Positions 11,188-20,914 of a stretch of 64,000 nt of DNA are shown here, piece by piece. The DNA is from Chlorobaculum parvum NCIB 8327 (GTDB lineage Bacteria; Bacteroidota; Chlorobiia; Chlorobiales; Chlorobiaceae), in contig NC_011027.1 of NCBI RefSeq assembly GCF_000020505.1, positions 666,001-730,000 of the forward strand. Direction: 5' to 3'. Each line of letters begins with the position of its first letter. Position 1 is the stretch's first letter. Below the pieces are notes generated by a model. That model was not told the origin of the DNA. It made no database searches and saw nothing but the letters and a program-made list of their open reading frames with translations. Both the position numbers and the translations under genes were made by a program.

Positions 11188-11667
11188 TCAGTGTTCTCCG
11201 CGGTGTATGGCAACCGCGCCTGACCGGGCGAGTTCCCGGATGCCGAACGGCCTGAAAAGGTCGATCGCCGTGTTGATCTTGTCCGGCGAACCAATGACCT
11301 CAATAGTAATGGATTTTTGCTTTATATCCACGACTTTTCCCTTAAAAACGTTGATCAGCTCGAAAATCTCGGTGCGCGAGCTCGTGTTGAGTTTCAGGCT
11401 CATCAAGAGCAGTTCGCGCTCCACATGGGGCTGATGGGTCAGGTCGGTCACCTTGATGGTATCGACCAGCCGGTTGAGCTGTTTGAGCACCTGGCTGACG
11501 ATCCGGTCATCTCCCCGGGTGACGATGGTCATACGCGAGATTTCGGTGTCTTCGGTCTCGCCGATGGAGATGCTTTCAAGGTTGAAGCCGCGGGCGCTGA
11601 ACATGGCGGCCACCCGGTTCAGGGTGCCGAATTTGTTCTCGACCAGAACGGAAATAATGTGTTTCAT
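11188..11667 (-). CDS. ilvN: acetolactate synthase small (regulatory) subunit
   Basis: ACT-domain regulatory subunit of 159 aa that binds valine and activates IlvB. The N-terminal ACT fold has the family pattern ISVLVENKFGTLNRVAAMFS and GFNLESISIGETE; the C-terminal half begins near RELLLMSLKLN. It starts 8 bases after ilvB, so the two subunits are made together. Often named ilvH; the length fits either name. Confidence 0.95.
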   Translation of the reverse strand: MKHIISVLVENKFGTLNRVAAMFSARGFNLESISIGETEDTEISRMTIVTRGDDRIVSQVLKQLNRLVDTIKVTDLTHQPHVERELLLMSLKLNTSSRTEIFELINVFKGKVVDIKQKSITIEVIGSPDKINTAIDLFRPFGIRELARSGAVAIHRGEH

Positions 11668-11675
11668 AGAAGTGC

Positions 11676-13397
11676 TTAAACCATTGTTTTTGGATTCAGC
11701 CTGGCCAGCAGCATGTCGGAGATCGACGCGCCGGCGGGCACCATCGGGAACACCATATCCTTGCGGATAACCTTGAACTCGACCAGAATCGGCCCATCGT
11801 TGTAGGCGAGCGCTTCATCGATGGCCTTCTTTGCCGACTCCGGATTATCGGCGCGCAGAGCCTTGCAGCCGAATGCTTCGGCGACTTTGACGAAGTCGGG
11901 GTTGCTCTCCTCCAGATCGGTGAAGGTGTACTTCTCCTGGTGGAACAGCTCCTGCCACTGGCGCACCATGCCGAGATAGCTGTTGTTGATCAGGAAGAGC
12001 TTGACCGGCAGCTTGTTGTGCACCGCCGTGACCAGCTCCTGAATGTTCATCATCAGGCCGCCGTCACCGGTGAAGAGAATCACCGGGCGGTCGGTGACGC
12101 CGAATGCTGCGCCGATGCAGGCCGGCAGGCCGTAGCCCATCGTGCCGAGTCCGCCACTGGTGATGATCGAGCGCGGTTCAGTGAACTTGTAGTACTGCGC
12201 CGTCCACATCTGGTGCTGGCCGACGTCGGTGATGATCACGGCGTGGCCGTTGGTCTTTTTGGAAACCTCGTCGATGACGAACTCGGTCTTGAGCGAATCG
12301 GGCTCGATGGTGTAATCCATCGGGCACTGCTTGCGCCAGCCCTCGATCTGGTCGAGCCATTCGCTACGATCCTCTTTTCCTTTGGGCATCGCTTCAAGCA
12401 GCGAGGCGAGGAAATCCTTCGAGTCACCCACGACCGGCAGATCGACCTTGATGTTTTTATCGACGTTGGTCGGGTCGATGTCGTTGTGGATGATGTGGGC
12501 CTGCGTGGCAAAGGTGTCAATTTTGCCGGTGACGCGGTCGTCAAAACGCGCACCGACAGCGATCAACAGGTCGCACGAATTGACCGCCTGGTTAGCCCAG
12601 TAGGTGCCGTGCATGCCCAGCATACCCATCGAGAGCGGATGGTCTCCGGGGAACGCGCCGAGGCCGTTCAGGGTCATGGTGACCGGAATTTGCTGCTCGA
12701 TGGCCAGCTTGCGCAGCTCTTCTGATGCTTCAGCTGTGATGATGCCGCCGCCGACGTAGAAGAGCGGGCGCTTGGCCTTGGCAATCATTTTGGCTGCCTT
12801 CTGCACCTGGTTGGTGTGGCACTTGATGGTCGGCTTGAAGCCGCGGATTTCAACGCTCTCCGGCCACTCGAAGGTGCAGATCGCGTTAAGCACATCCTTC
12901 GGCATATCGACCAGCACAGGGCCGGGACGTCCGTGAGTGGCCAGGAAAAAGGCCTTGCGGATGGTCGAGGCCAGCTCCTTCACATCCTTGACCAGAAAGT
13001 TGTGCTTGGTGATCGGACGGGTGATGCCGACGATGTCAGCCTCCTGGAATGCATCGTTGCCGATCAGCGAGCTTGGCACCTGGCCAGTGAAAACCACCAT
13101 CGGCGAGGAGTCCATGTAGGCGTTGGCGATGCCGGTGACCGTATTGGTCGCGCCGGGGCCGGAGGTGACCAGCACGACGCCGGGTCTGCCGGTGGCGCGG
13201 GCATAGCCCTCGGCCATGTGGGTCGCGCCCTGCTCGTGGCGAACGAGGATGTGTTTGATGTCCTCGACATCGTGCAGGGTTTCGTAGACCTTCAGCAATG
13301 CCCCGCCGGGGTAGCCAAAGATGTAGTCGACGTTTTCACGCCGCAGGGACTCGAAAAATATTTCGGATCCGTTCAGTTTCTCTCCATTTGTATGCAT
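11676..13397 (-). CDS. ilvB: acetolactate synthase large (catalytic) subunit
   Basis: ThDP- and FAD-dependent enzyme that condenses two pyruvates, or pyruvate and 2-oxobutyrate. The catalytic glutamate lies in LVRHEQGATHMAEGYARATG. The ThDP/Mg motif runs from GDGGLMMNIQEL to NNSYLGMVRQWQ, and the FAD region includes MLGMHGTYWAN. I start at the ATG of MHTNGEKLNGSEIFFESL (573 aa), because the longer frame begins at a TTG and adds 14 residues unlike the family. A hairpin lies between ilvD and this start. Confidence 0.95.
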   Translation of the reverse strand: MHTNGEKLNGSEIFFESLRRENVDYIFGYPGGALLKVYETLHDVEDIKHILVRHEQGATHMAEGYARATGRPGVVLVTSGPGATNTVTGIANAYMDSSPMVVFTGQVPSSLIGNDAFQEADIVGITRPITKHNFLVKDVKELASTIRKAFFLATHGRPGPVLVDMPKDVLNAICTFEWPESVEIRGFKPTIKCHTNQVQKAAKMIAKAKRPLFYVGGGIITAEASEELRKLAIEQQIPVTMTLNGLGAFPGDHPLSMGMLGMHGTYWANQAVNSCDLLIAVGARFDDRVTGKIDTFATQAHIIHNDIDPTNVDKNIKVDLPVVGDSKDFLASLLEAMPKGKEDRSEWLDQIEGWRKQCPMDYTIEPDSLKTEFVIDEVSKKTNGHAVIITDVGQHQMWTAQYYKFTEPRSIITSGGLGTMGYGLPACIGAAFGVTDRPVILFTGDGGLMMNIQELVTAVHNKLPVKLFLINNSYLGMVRQWQELFHQEKYTFTDLEESNPDFVKVAEAFGCKALRADNPESAKKAIDEALAYNDGPILVEFKVIRKDMVFPMVPAGASISDMLLARLNPKTMV

Positions 13398-13428
13398 GGT
13401 GCGAACAGGTTGATCGTCAGGCAATGCA

Positions 13429-13447
13429 GCCGGAAGCAATTTCCGGC
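13429..13447. other. small hairpin between ilvD and ilvB
   Basis: GCCGGAA (13429-13435) pairs with TTCCGGC (13441-13447) over 5 bases, with no T-tail. It may adjust readthrough or RNA stability between the first two genes of the cluster. Confidence 0.45.
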
Positions 13448-13465
13448 CGCTGTTTGCCCGCAGCT

Positions 13466-15148
13466 TTAAAAGTTTGTTGTCAGGACGGCGCCAGTGTTGG
13501 CCGATGTGACCATTCGCGCGTACCGTGCCAGATACCCTTTCTTGATTTTCGGTTCGAATTCCGGAAGAGCCTCGATGCGCTGCCGGATGGTTTCGTCATC
13601 CAGAGCGACGCTCATGGTGCGCCCCGGAATGTCGATGGTGATCATGTCGCCGGTCTGTACCGCCGCGATCGGGCCGCGGTCAGCAGCTTCGGGCGATACG
13701 TGGCCTACGCAAGCTCCGCGCGATCCACCGGAGAAACGTCCATCTGTAATCAGCGCGACCGAGTCGCCAAGGCCACGGCCCATGATGGCGCTTGTCGGCG
13801 AGAGCATTTCAGGCATGCCGGGGCCGCCGCGCGGGCCTTCGTAGCGGATCACCACCACGTCGCCCGATTTGACGTCACCATTCATGATGCCTGCGATGGC
13901 GTCGTCCTGGCAGTCGTAGACTTTGGCCGGGCCGGTGTGCTTCATCATCGAAGGGCTCACAGCTCCGGTCTTGACAACCGAACCGTTCGGCGCAAGGTTC
14001 CCGTAGAGCACTGCGAGGCCGCCGGTGGCCGAGTAGGGCTCCTCAACCGAGCGGATGACCGAGCGGTCGAGCACCTCGGCGTCAGCAATGTTTTCGCCGA
14101 GCGTCTTGCCGGTGACGGTCGGTGCGGACAGATCGAGCAGGCCCTCGACCTTCGACAGCTCTTTCAGAATCGCCGAAATGCCTCCCGCGCGATCCACATC
14201 CTCGATGTGCACCTCAGTCGTTGCCGGGCTCACCTTGCAGATGTAGGGCGTTTTGGCCGACAGATCGTTCAGCTCCGAGAAGTCGAACTCGAGTTCGGCT
14301 TCGCTTGCGATGGCCAGCGTGTGCAGAATCGTGTTGGTGCTGCCGCCCATCGCCAGGTCGAGCGCGAAGGCGTTGAGCATCGACTGGCGCGACAGAATGG
14401 AGCGCGGGCGCACATCTTTGTTGACCAGATCGACGATGCGCCCGGCGGCGGCTTTGACCAGCTCGTTACGGCGAGGATCGGCGGCAAGGATTGTGCCGTT
14501 GCCGGGCAAGGCGAAGCCGAGCGCCTCGCAGAGGCAGTTCATCGAGTTGGCGGTGAACATGCCGGAGCAGGAGCCGCAACCGGGGCAGCCACACTCTTCG
14601 ATGGTCTGGAGTTCGTCCTCCGTGATTTCTCCGGTGCTGCACTGGCCGACCGCCTCGAACACCGAGATCAGATCGACCGTTTTGCCGGAGGGCGTGTGGC
14701 CGGCACTCATCGGACCGCCGGAAACGAAGATGACCGGCACGTTCGTGCGGAGCGCGCCCATCATCATGCCGGGGGTGATCTTGTCGCAGTTTGGAATGCA
14801 GACCAGTCCGTCCAGGCGGTGCGCTTCGACCACGGTCTCAACCGAGTCTGCAATCAACTCGCGGCTGGCCAGCGAGTAGCGCATACCGACGTGGCCCATC
14901 GCAATGCCGTCGCAGACGCCGATGGTGTTGAACTCGAACGGCACTCCGCCCGCCTCGCGCACAGCCTCCTTGGCGATGCGGCCCAGCTCCTGCAAATGCG
15001 CGTGGCCGGGAATCAGCTCGTTGAAGGAGTTGCAGATGCCGATAAAAGGCTTTGAATAATCGTCTCTTGTCGAAATAGCGCCGGTAGCTTTGAGCAGGCT
15101 GCGATGCGGAGCTTTTTCGAACCCTTTTTTTATGGTGTCAGATCTCAT
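13466..15148 (-). CDS. ilvD: dihydroxy-acid dehydratase
   Basis: Fe-S dehydratase acting in valine, leucine and isoleucine synthesis. The signature regions are [16 protein letters not shown] and [18 protein letters not shown], which carry cluster cysteines, and the C-terminal [20 protein letters not shown]. The 560-aa length is normal. It is the first gene of the cluster, with a 629-base gap upstream where the main promoter should lie. Confidence 0.97.
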   Translation of the reverse strand: MRSDTIKKGFEKAPHRSLLKATGAISTRDDYSKPFIGICNSFNELIPGHAHLQELGRIAKEAVREAGGVPFEFNTIGVCDGIAMGHVGMRYSLASRELIADSVETVVEAHRLDGLVCIPNCDKITPGMMMGALRTNVPVIFVSGGPMSAGHTPSGKTVDLISVFEAVGQCSTGEITEDELQTIEECGCPGCGSCSGMFTANSMNCLCEALGFALPGNGTILAADPRRNELVKAAAGRIVDLVNKDVRPRSILSRQSMLNAFALDLAMGGSTNTILHTLAIASEAELEFDFSELNDLSAKTPYICKVSPATTEVHIEDVDRAGGISAILKELSKVEGLLDLSAPTVTGKTLGENIADAEVLDRSVIRSVEEPYSATGGLAVLYGNLAPNGSVVKTGAVSPSMMKHTGPAKVYDCQDDAIAGIMNGDVKSGDVVVIRYEGPRGGPGMPEMLSPTSAIMGRGLGDSVALITDGRFSGGSRGACVGHVSPEAADRGPIAAVQTGDMITIDIPGRTMSVALDDETIRQRIEALPEFEPKIKKGYLARYARMVTSANTGAVLTTNF

Positions 15149-15777
15149 GAGTTATGGCAATGGTTAAGCAATTGAAAACAAGAACGTCCGGGCCTCTTTG
15201 CGCTGAAGCCCTGGAGTCTGAATCTATTGTCGAGAAAAAGAATACAATGGACTTGGCAAGGGCCTGGCAGTCAGGCTACATGAATGAGTACCTGTACGAG
15301 TAGTACCGATACGATCTGGATAATGCCGGAAAGAAGAAGGAGGAGGATTGGACGTGCGGGAGCGGAAGCCGTGGCTTCGGATCGGAATGCACCCGAATGC
15401 GCAGTGTATCGGGTCATGAAATGAGCGGGGTTTGTAAACGGCATTGCTGTGATTCTGTTGTCGCGCCAGTTTATAAAGAAAATTGGAGATAATTTACAGT
15501 TTCCGTGCTATTAAATCAAGCCGGATATTGACGGAATTCATAAAAAACAACTATAATTTAACTTGGATCAGGGTGGTGTAAAAATTTGAAAATATTATCT
15601 TGACAGAGTGCCTTTCCTCGCAGTCGCCTTGGAAAGGTAAAAAGTGCTGGGCAATGGGGTCGGAATCGCGGAAAATTCATCCTGTTGCGCTCAAACAATA
15701 AGTTTGTGGAACAAGTTAATCAGAGGAACGGATGATCGCTCTGTTCATTCGTTGAAGTTCTCTAAAGGATTAGTCTT
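15149..15777. other. 629-base intergenic region between ilvD and the DUF92 gene
   Basis: Divergent control region. GATCTGGATAATGCCGG (15313-15329) matches the conserved P4/J4-5 core of TPP riboswitches, but no CUGAGA/P3 element is seen upstream. Right after it a strong Shine-Dalgarno (AAGGAGG, 15337-15343) precedes a GTG-start 21-codon arginine-rich frame (15351-15416). A TTGACA lies at 15600-15605 without a clear -10. No convincing protein gene was found. Confidence 0.5.
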
Positions 15778-17385
15778 ATGCCCTTATTTTTTCAGAAAGC
15801 CAGTACTATGGTGAGTATCCAACCTCCTTCCGGACAGGATCTGCCCTCTTTTTTTCTGCTGCTGACGTTGGTTGGCTCTTTCCTTCTGCTCGGTGAACTG
15901 CTGACCCGGAAGTTTTCGGTCAACTCGCTTGTGGTCAGAAAGGTGACCCATCTGAGCATGGGGGTTGTTATGTTTTTTATTCCCGCCTATTTCAGTTCTA
16001 ACTTTTATCCCCTGATTGCTTCACTCTTGCTTGCTGGTGTTGGTCTCTTGAGCCTCAAATCCGGATTGTTGAGTTCGTTGCATGCCGAGCCGCTCATGAA
16101 TGAGGACGGCAAGCCGGTGCCGAGTTATGGCCCGGTGCTCTTTCCGATGATCTTTTTTTTGCAAGCACTTGTGCTGTGGAATGAGCATGTCTGGATTCTC
16201 CAAACTTCGATGCTGGTGCTTGGTGTCAGTGACGCCTTGGCTGCACTGGTAGGTACGGCCTCCGGTGGAGCGCATCTCGACGGGTTTGGCAATAACCGCA
16301 AAACCCTTCAGGGGTCGGCTGCCATGTTTGTTTCCAGCTTGCTTATCTTATCTATTTCGCTACTGGTGTTCCAGCCCTTCTTCACCGGCGGTCTTGTCGG
16401 TCAGCCGGTATGGATGCTGCTATGCCTTGCGCTGCTGCTTGCCCTGCTCGCGACGGCAGTCGAGGCTCTCTTTTCCTACGGTCTTGATAACCTGTTCATT
16501 CCGGTTTCGATTGCCTATGTGCTGTATGTGATCGAGGTGAGCCACATTGCTACGGTGGAAGGATTTCTGCTCGGTGGTGTGTTCGCCCTTCTCTTGGCGC
16601 TGTTTTCGGTTGTGGTCAAGTTCCTCAACAACAGCGGTGCAACGGCTACCTTTCTGCTTGGCACAACCATTTTCGGTATCGGTGGTCTGGTCTGGACGGT
16701 GCCGCTTCTGACGTTTTACCTGCTCTCCTCGATTCTCTCCAAGCTCGGCCGGAAACGCAAGGCGCGGTTCGATCTGGTTTTCGAGAAAGGCTCACAGCGT
16801 GATGCCGGCCAGGTTTACGCAAATGGTGGCATTGCCTGGCTCATGATGGCAATCTACTCGCTGTCAGGTGATCCCTATATCTTTTTTGCTTACCTCGGCA
16901 CGCTGGCAGCTGTTCAGGCCGATACCTGGGCGACCGAAATCGGCACGATGTGGCCCAATCCGAAAGCACGGCTGATTACCACCTTCAAGGAGGTGCCGGT
17001 GGGAACCTCCGGCGGTGTGTCTATTCCAGGCACCTCGGCTTCGTTTGTCGGCTCGCTTTTGATCTGTTCGAGCGCTGCGTTGATGAACGTTTCGTGGATC
17101 AATCAGGTAGGCATTATACAGTCGCTGCTGGTGATCGGCGTTGCAGGTCTGATGGCCAGTCTGGTGGACAGCTTTTTCGGGGCGACGGTGCAGGCGCAGT
17201 ACTACGATCCTATCCGCAAAAAAGTGACGGAACGCACGCACAGCATCGCTTCCGATGGCAGTCGTGTAACGAATGAATTGCTAAAAGGATACCATTTTGT
17301 TAACAACGATCTGGTCAATACATTGTGTGCCATATCGGGTTCCGTGGTTGCCTATCTGGCCGTGCGTAACCTGGCATCTTTCTGA
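15778..17385 (+). CDS. two-domain membrane protein: VTE5-like isoprenoid alcohol kinase fused to DUF92/VTE6-like domain
   Basis: A polytopic membrane protein of 535 aa. Residues 1-270 resemble the dolichol kinase/phytol kinase (VTE5) family: RKVTHL near residue 54, SDALAALVGTASGG near 150, NNRKTLQGSAAMF near 170 and a long hydrophobic array. Residues 280-535 are DUF92, the family of the phytyl-phosphate kinase VTE6: SQRDAGQVYANGG, ADTWATEIG, GGVSIPGTSAS and DSFFGATVQAQ. Together they could phosphorylate a prenyl alcohol such as phytol or farnesol twice to the diphosphate, for quinone or (bacterio)chlorophyll tails. Role is inference from the families. The start follows AAAGGA. It ends 33 bases before tolQ. 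Confidence 0.75.
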   Translation: MPLFFQKASTMVSIQPPSGQDLPSFFLLLTLVGSFLLLGELLTRKFSVNSLVVRKVTHLSMGVVMFFIPAYFSSNFYPLIASLLLAGVGLLSLKSGLLSSLHAEPLMNEDGKPVPSYGPVLFPMIFFLQALVLWNEHVWILQTSMLVLGVSDALAALVGTASGGAHLDGFGNNRKTLQGSAAMFVSSLLILSISLLVFQPFFTGGLVGQPVWMLLCLALLLALLATAVEALFSYGLDNLFIPVSIAYVLYVIEVSHIATVEGFLLGGVFALLLALFSVVVKFLNNSGATATFLLGTTIFGIGGLVWTVPLLTFYLLSSILSKLGRKRKARFDLVFEKGSQRDAGQVYANGGIAWLMMAIYSLSGDPYIFFAYLGTLAAVQADTWATEIGTMWPNPKARLITTFKEVPVGTSGGVSIPGTSASFVGSLLICSSAALMNVSWINQVGIIQSLLVIGVAGLMASLVDSFFGATVQAQYYDPIRKKVTERTHSIASDGSRVTNELLKGYHFVNNDLVNTLCAISGSVVAYLAVRNLASF

Positions 17386-17418
17386 AATTTATCATGAACT
17401 TAGCCGAGAGAGTCAACC

Positions 17419-18081
17419 ATGCCTGAACAAGTCAGTGGCGGAATCGTTTCAATGATTGCAGGCTCCGGGCCTGTGGTGCTGATGGTCCTGTTGATCCTGG
17501 TGCTGTTTTCCATCCTCTCGTGGGCAATTATCGCCTGGAAGTTTGGCATGGTCAGGAAGTCGAAGAAGGAGTCGCAGGATTTTCTCGACTCTTTTTTTGA
17601 GCTGCAAAATACCGATCGTCTCTTTGCCACCAGTGAGAGTTTCCGGAGCGGTTCGCTGCCCAGAGTGTTTCGTGCCGGATACATCGAATACAGCTCGATG
17701 CGTAACCGGGGAGATGATGCTCGGTTGAAAGAGCATATCAGGCGAGCTGTGAAGCGGGAGGTCAATACCGAAAGCAAACGTCTGAGCCGTCTGGTGCCGT
17801 TTCTTGCCACGGTTGGCAATACGGCACCCTTTATCGGTCTGTTCGGTACCGTGTGGGGCATCATGAGCTCCTTTCAAAATATCGGCCTCATGAAGTCCGC
17901 TTCACTGGCGGCGGTTGCGCCGGGTATTTCCGAAGCCTTGGTGGCTACGGCTACAGGTCTTGTCGCGGCTATTCCGGCGGTGATCGGCTACAACTATCTT
18001 ACCAGCGAAATCGGTCAGATCGAGAGAGACCTGGAGGATTTCGTGCCCGATTTCGTCGAATCGTACCTCAATCAGCAGTAA
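17419..18081 (+). CDS. tolQ: Tol-Pal proton channel subunit TolQ (MotA/TolQ/ExbB family)
   Basis: Inner-membrane protein of 220 aa with three expected membrane spans: residues 14-36, and two within the C-terminal MotA/ExbB domain at about 129-155 and 176-197. Family hallmarks are VGNTAPFIGLFGTVWGIMSSF and the LVATATGLVAAIPAVIGYN helix. With TolR it converts the proton gradient into movement of TolA. ExbB is an alternative name, but tolB and pal nearby place it in Tol-Pal. Confidence 0.93.
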   Translation: MPEQVSGGIVSMIAGSGPVVLMVLLILVLFSILSWAIIAWKFGMVRKSKKESQDFLDSFFELQNTDRLFATSESFRSGSLPRVFRAGYIEYSSMRNRGDDARLKEHIRRAVKREVNTESKRLSRLVPFLATVGNTAPFIGLFGTVWGIMSSFQNIGLMKSASLAAVAPGISEALVATATGLVAAIPAVIGYNYLTSEIGQIERDLEDFVPDFVESYLNQQ

Positions 18082-18097
18082 GCGGAGGGCCCTGACG

Positions 18098-18517
18098 ATG
18101 ATGACCGGACAGAAAACAAGGCTCATGAGCGAAATCAACGTGACGCCGTTTGTTGACGTCATGCTGGTGCTGCTTATCATTTTCATGGTGACTGCGCCCA
18201 TGATGACCAGCGGCATGAAGGTCGATGTGCCGCAGACGACGCATGAGCGTATGGATATCGATCCCAAAGGGCTTGTGGTGAGCGTCAATGCTTCCCGCAA
18301 GGTGATGATCAACGACTACCAGCTCGATGCTTCGGAGCTGGCCGATCGTCTGCCGAAGATTCTGGAATCCATGAAGGCTGATGAGGTCTATCTCAAGGCT
18401 GACCGCACGCTTCCTTACGGTTTTGTTATGTCAGTCATGGCATCGATCAGGGAAGCTGGAGTGGAAAAGATCGGTATGGTGACAGAGCCCGGGGACTCGA
18501 ATCATCAAGAACGCTGA
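18098..18517 (+). CDS. tolR: Tol-Pal stator subunit TolR (ExbD/TolR family)
   Basis: Single-span inner-membrane protein of 139 aa. The N-terminal SEINVTPFVDVMLVLLIIFM contains the membrane helix with the conserved proton-carrying aspartate (FVDVMLVLL). The periplasmic domain follows, with VYLKADRTLPYG. It starts 16 bases after tolQ. Either of two adjacent ATG codons could start it. Confidence 0.93.
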   Translation: MMTGQKTRLMSEINVTPFVDVMLVLLIIFMVTAPMMTSGMKVDVPQTTHERMDIDPKGLVVSVNASRKVMINDYQLDASELADRLPKILESMKADEVYLKADRTLPYGFVMSVMASIREAGVEKIGMVTEPGDSNHQER

Positions 18518-18532
18518 TTCGGCGCAGAAAGT

Positions 18533-19432
18533 ATGCAATCAAGGGATGAACTGAGACTGGAAGAACGGCGGTTTTACGTCTGGCTTGGCGTTGCAGCAGC
18601 TGCGCACCTGGCGCTTATTGCCGTCGTTGTATTTTTCCAGCTTCTCTATGTCCGGATGCATCCGCCGCTGAAAGTGGTTAACGTGTCTCTGGTTTCAATG
18701 CCCGGACGTCCTGGCCCTGCCGGCGGACCGAAAAGCATCCCGGCTTCACCCGCAGAAGCTCCGGAAGCAAAAGCGTCCGAAGCGGAGCCGCCTGCCGTGA
18801 AAAAGGTTCCTGAGCCTTCGCAACCCAAACCGGAACCCAAGGTTGCCAAGCCAGCGACGGTCAAGAAAATTCCTGAAAAGACTCTGGTTGCCAAGCCTCC
18901 CGAGCAGTCTCCGAAAAAGCCGGAAGTTTCCGATGAGCGCAAAAATCTTCAGGCCACGCTTGACAAACTGAAAAAAAGTGAAGCCAAGCAGCAGGGCGCA
19001 GCTTCCAGCGGTCCGTCCAATCTCAGCAGCACTTTGGCAAAGCTCCAGAAGCAGGTGGCTTCTGAAGGTGGCGGGACGGCTTCGTCCGGCTCCGGTTCGG
19101 GAGCAGGAGGCGGCAGGTATGGCAGCGGTGGTGGAGGCGCGTTTGATCCTTACAAGGCTGAAATTGCCGGAATTATTCAGGATAACTGGTCTTTTTCAAA
19201 CCAGATGGTTAGGAGCACTTCGGGCATGGAGGTCTATGTTTTCATCTATATCATGCCGGATGGTTCGGTCAGCCAGACTCGGTACGATCGGAAATCGACG
19301 AGTGAATATCTGAACAGCTCTGTCCGGCGTGCGCTTGAAAAATCTGCTCCATTTCCACCTCTTCCGAAGGAGTACGGTACTAAAGGTCTTTGGGTAGGGT
19401 TTGTCTTTACTCCACAAGGTATCAACCAGTAA
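18533..19432 (+). CDS. tolA: TolA/TonB-type energy transducer
   Basis: An N-terminal membrane anchor (about residues 16-39) is followed by a low-complexity proline/lysine/glutamate/alanine linker (about 55-140), a serine- and glycine-rich segment (about 155-205), and a C-terminal TonB/TolA-like domain (YKAEIAGIIQDNWSF to GLWVGFVFTP). It spans the periplasm and links TolQR to TolB-Pal. Either TolA or TonB naming is possible; the neighbours tolB and pal favour TolA. It starts 15 bases after tolR. Confidence 0.88.
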   Translation: MQSRDELRLEERRFYVWLGVAAAAHLALIAVVVFFQLLYVRMHPPLKVVNVSLVSMPGRPGPAGGPKSIPASPAEAPEAKASEAEPPAVKKVPEPSQPKPEPKVAKPATVKKIPEKTLVAKPPEQSPKKPEVSDERKNLQATLDKLKKSEAKQQGAASSGPSNLSSTLAKLQKQVASEGGGTASSGSGSGAGGGRYGSGGGGAFDPYKAEIAGIIQDNWSFSNQMVRSTSGMEVYVFIYIMPDGSVSQTRYDRKSTSEYLNSSVRRALEKSAPFPPLPKEYGTKGLWVGFVFTPQGINQ

Positions 19433-19566
19433 GCAGTTTGCTTATTCACGATTGTGATTATCTTGTTGCATAGACTGAAAAGCGCGTATTGTTGTTTTGT
19501 GTATATTTTTTCTTTGCCGGTTGCGGTGTGTTCGGCTTCAACAATGTTCAATCCAGTTAGCTTGTT

Positions 19567-20871
19567 ATGAAAACCGCCAGGATTTCTTCAGTTCGTACTC
19601 TTATTGCCCTTTTTTGCCTTTTTATGGTCCCTTTTACCATCAGGGCGGAGGAGGTAAACGAGTATATCGCCATCCGCAAGGAGGGGAGTGGCAGAATTTC
19701 GATCATTCTCGACCATCTCAAGTCCAACGGCGGCAAGGAATCCGAATGGGCCAGAAGTCTGGACAGCACCATCCAGGGTGGGCTTGATTTTACCGGTTTG
19801 TTCAACCTTATGCCGGCGCCACTGAATATCCGGAATGCGCAGAATGGTGCTTTGAATCTCGGCGCTGTCAGGTCGATTGGCGCCGATGTGTTTGTCGGCG
19901 GCAGCGTGACGAAGCAGAGCGGCGATCCGGCCATGCAGATGCAGGTGTGGGATGTTACCGGCAAGCTGCTGCTCAATCGGAAATATAGTGGCCAGGACAA
20001 GGCGCTTCGCGATATCGGTTTGCGTTTCTGCGCCGATCTGGTCGAGATGCTTACCGGTAAACGGTCGGTCTTTGGCACCAAAATGGTTTTTGTATCAAAT
20101 AGCACCGGCCAGAAAGAGATTTATATGTGCGATTTCGACGGGACGAACATCCGTCAGCTTACCAATACGAAGTCGATTTCACTTACGCCCTCAGTATCGC
20201 CAGATGGGAGGTTTCTTGCCTGGACTGATTTTTCAAGCGGCCGTCCCGATCTCTACATCAAAAATCTTTCCACCGGCTCGACGGTTTCGGTTAAAAAGCA
20301 GGGCGTTTGTATCAGTCCGGCCTGGCGTCCCGGCACCAACGAGTGTGCTACAACCCTGTCTTACGAAGGTTCACAAGACCTTTATCTTATCAGGGCTGAC
20401 GGGACTGTCGCTCGCCGATTGACCAGGGGGCACAGTATCGAGGTCTCTCCGAGTTTTTCACCTGATGGTTCCAAAATGGCGTTTGTCTCGACCCGGGAAG
20501 GCCCTCCGCAGATTTTCATTCAGGATCTTTCAAGTGGAAGCGTCAGGCGGCTTACCTACAGCGGCACCTACAATACCCAGCCGTCCTGGTCGCCATCTGG
20601 CGATAAAATCTTGTACTCGTCCCTGCAAAAGAACGGTGAAATCAATATATTTATGATCAATGTCGATGGTTCAAATCTGCTTCAATTGACCAGCGGCGCA
20701 AGGAATAATGAGTACCCCTCATGGTCACCCGATGGAAGCATGATTGTTTTTTCATCAACCCGGGCCGGCTCGAGAAAATTATATGTTATGAATGTCGACG
20801 GGACCAACCAGCGGCCCTTGCTCAATATGAAGGGTGAGCAGCAGCAGCCGTCATGGTCGATCAGGAATTAA
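19567..20871 (+). CDS. tolB: periplasmic Tol-Pal protein TolB
   Basis: A cleavable signal peptide is visible (charged MKTARISSVR, then a hydrophobic stretch, cleavage near IRAEE). The N-terminal domain is followed by a beta-propeller of WD40-like PD40 repeats, seen as recurring SPDGRFLAW, SPDGSKMAF, SPSGDKILY and SPDGSMIVF. The 434-aa length is normal. It binds Pal and TolA during outer-membrane constriction. A 134-base gap separates it from tolA. Confidence 0.95.
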   Translation: MKTARISSVRTLIALFCLFMVPFTIRAEEVNEYIAIRKEGSGRISIILDHLKSNGGKESEWARSLDSTIQGGLDFTGLFNLMPAPLNIRNAQNGALNLGAVRSIGADVFVGGSVTKQSGDPAMQMQVWDVTGKLLLNRKYSGQDKALRDIGLRFCADLVEMLTGKRSVFGTKMVFVSNSTGQKEIYMCDFDGTNIRQLTNTKSISLTPSVSPDGRFLAWTDFSSGRPDLYIKNLSTGSTVSVKKQGVCISPAWRPGTNECATTLSYEGSQDLYLIRADGTVARRLTRGHSIEVSPSFSPDGSKMAFVSTREGPPQIFIQDLSSGSVRRLTYSGTYNTQPSWSPSGDKILYSSLQKNGEINIFMINVDGSNLLQLTSGARNNEYPSWSPDGSMIVFSSTRAGSRKLYVMNVDGTNQRPLLNMKGEQQQPSWSIRN

Positions 20872-20914
20872 CCGGTTTTTCTTCTCGTCAATCTTTTAAT
20901 CAGTGGAGGACTAT

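Noticed and set aside
13298-15055. 585-codon plus-strand frame opposite ilvD
   Set aside because: Antisense shadow of ilvD.
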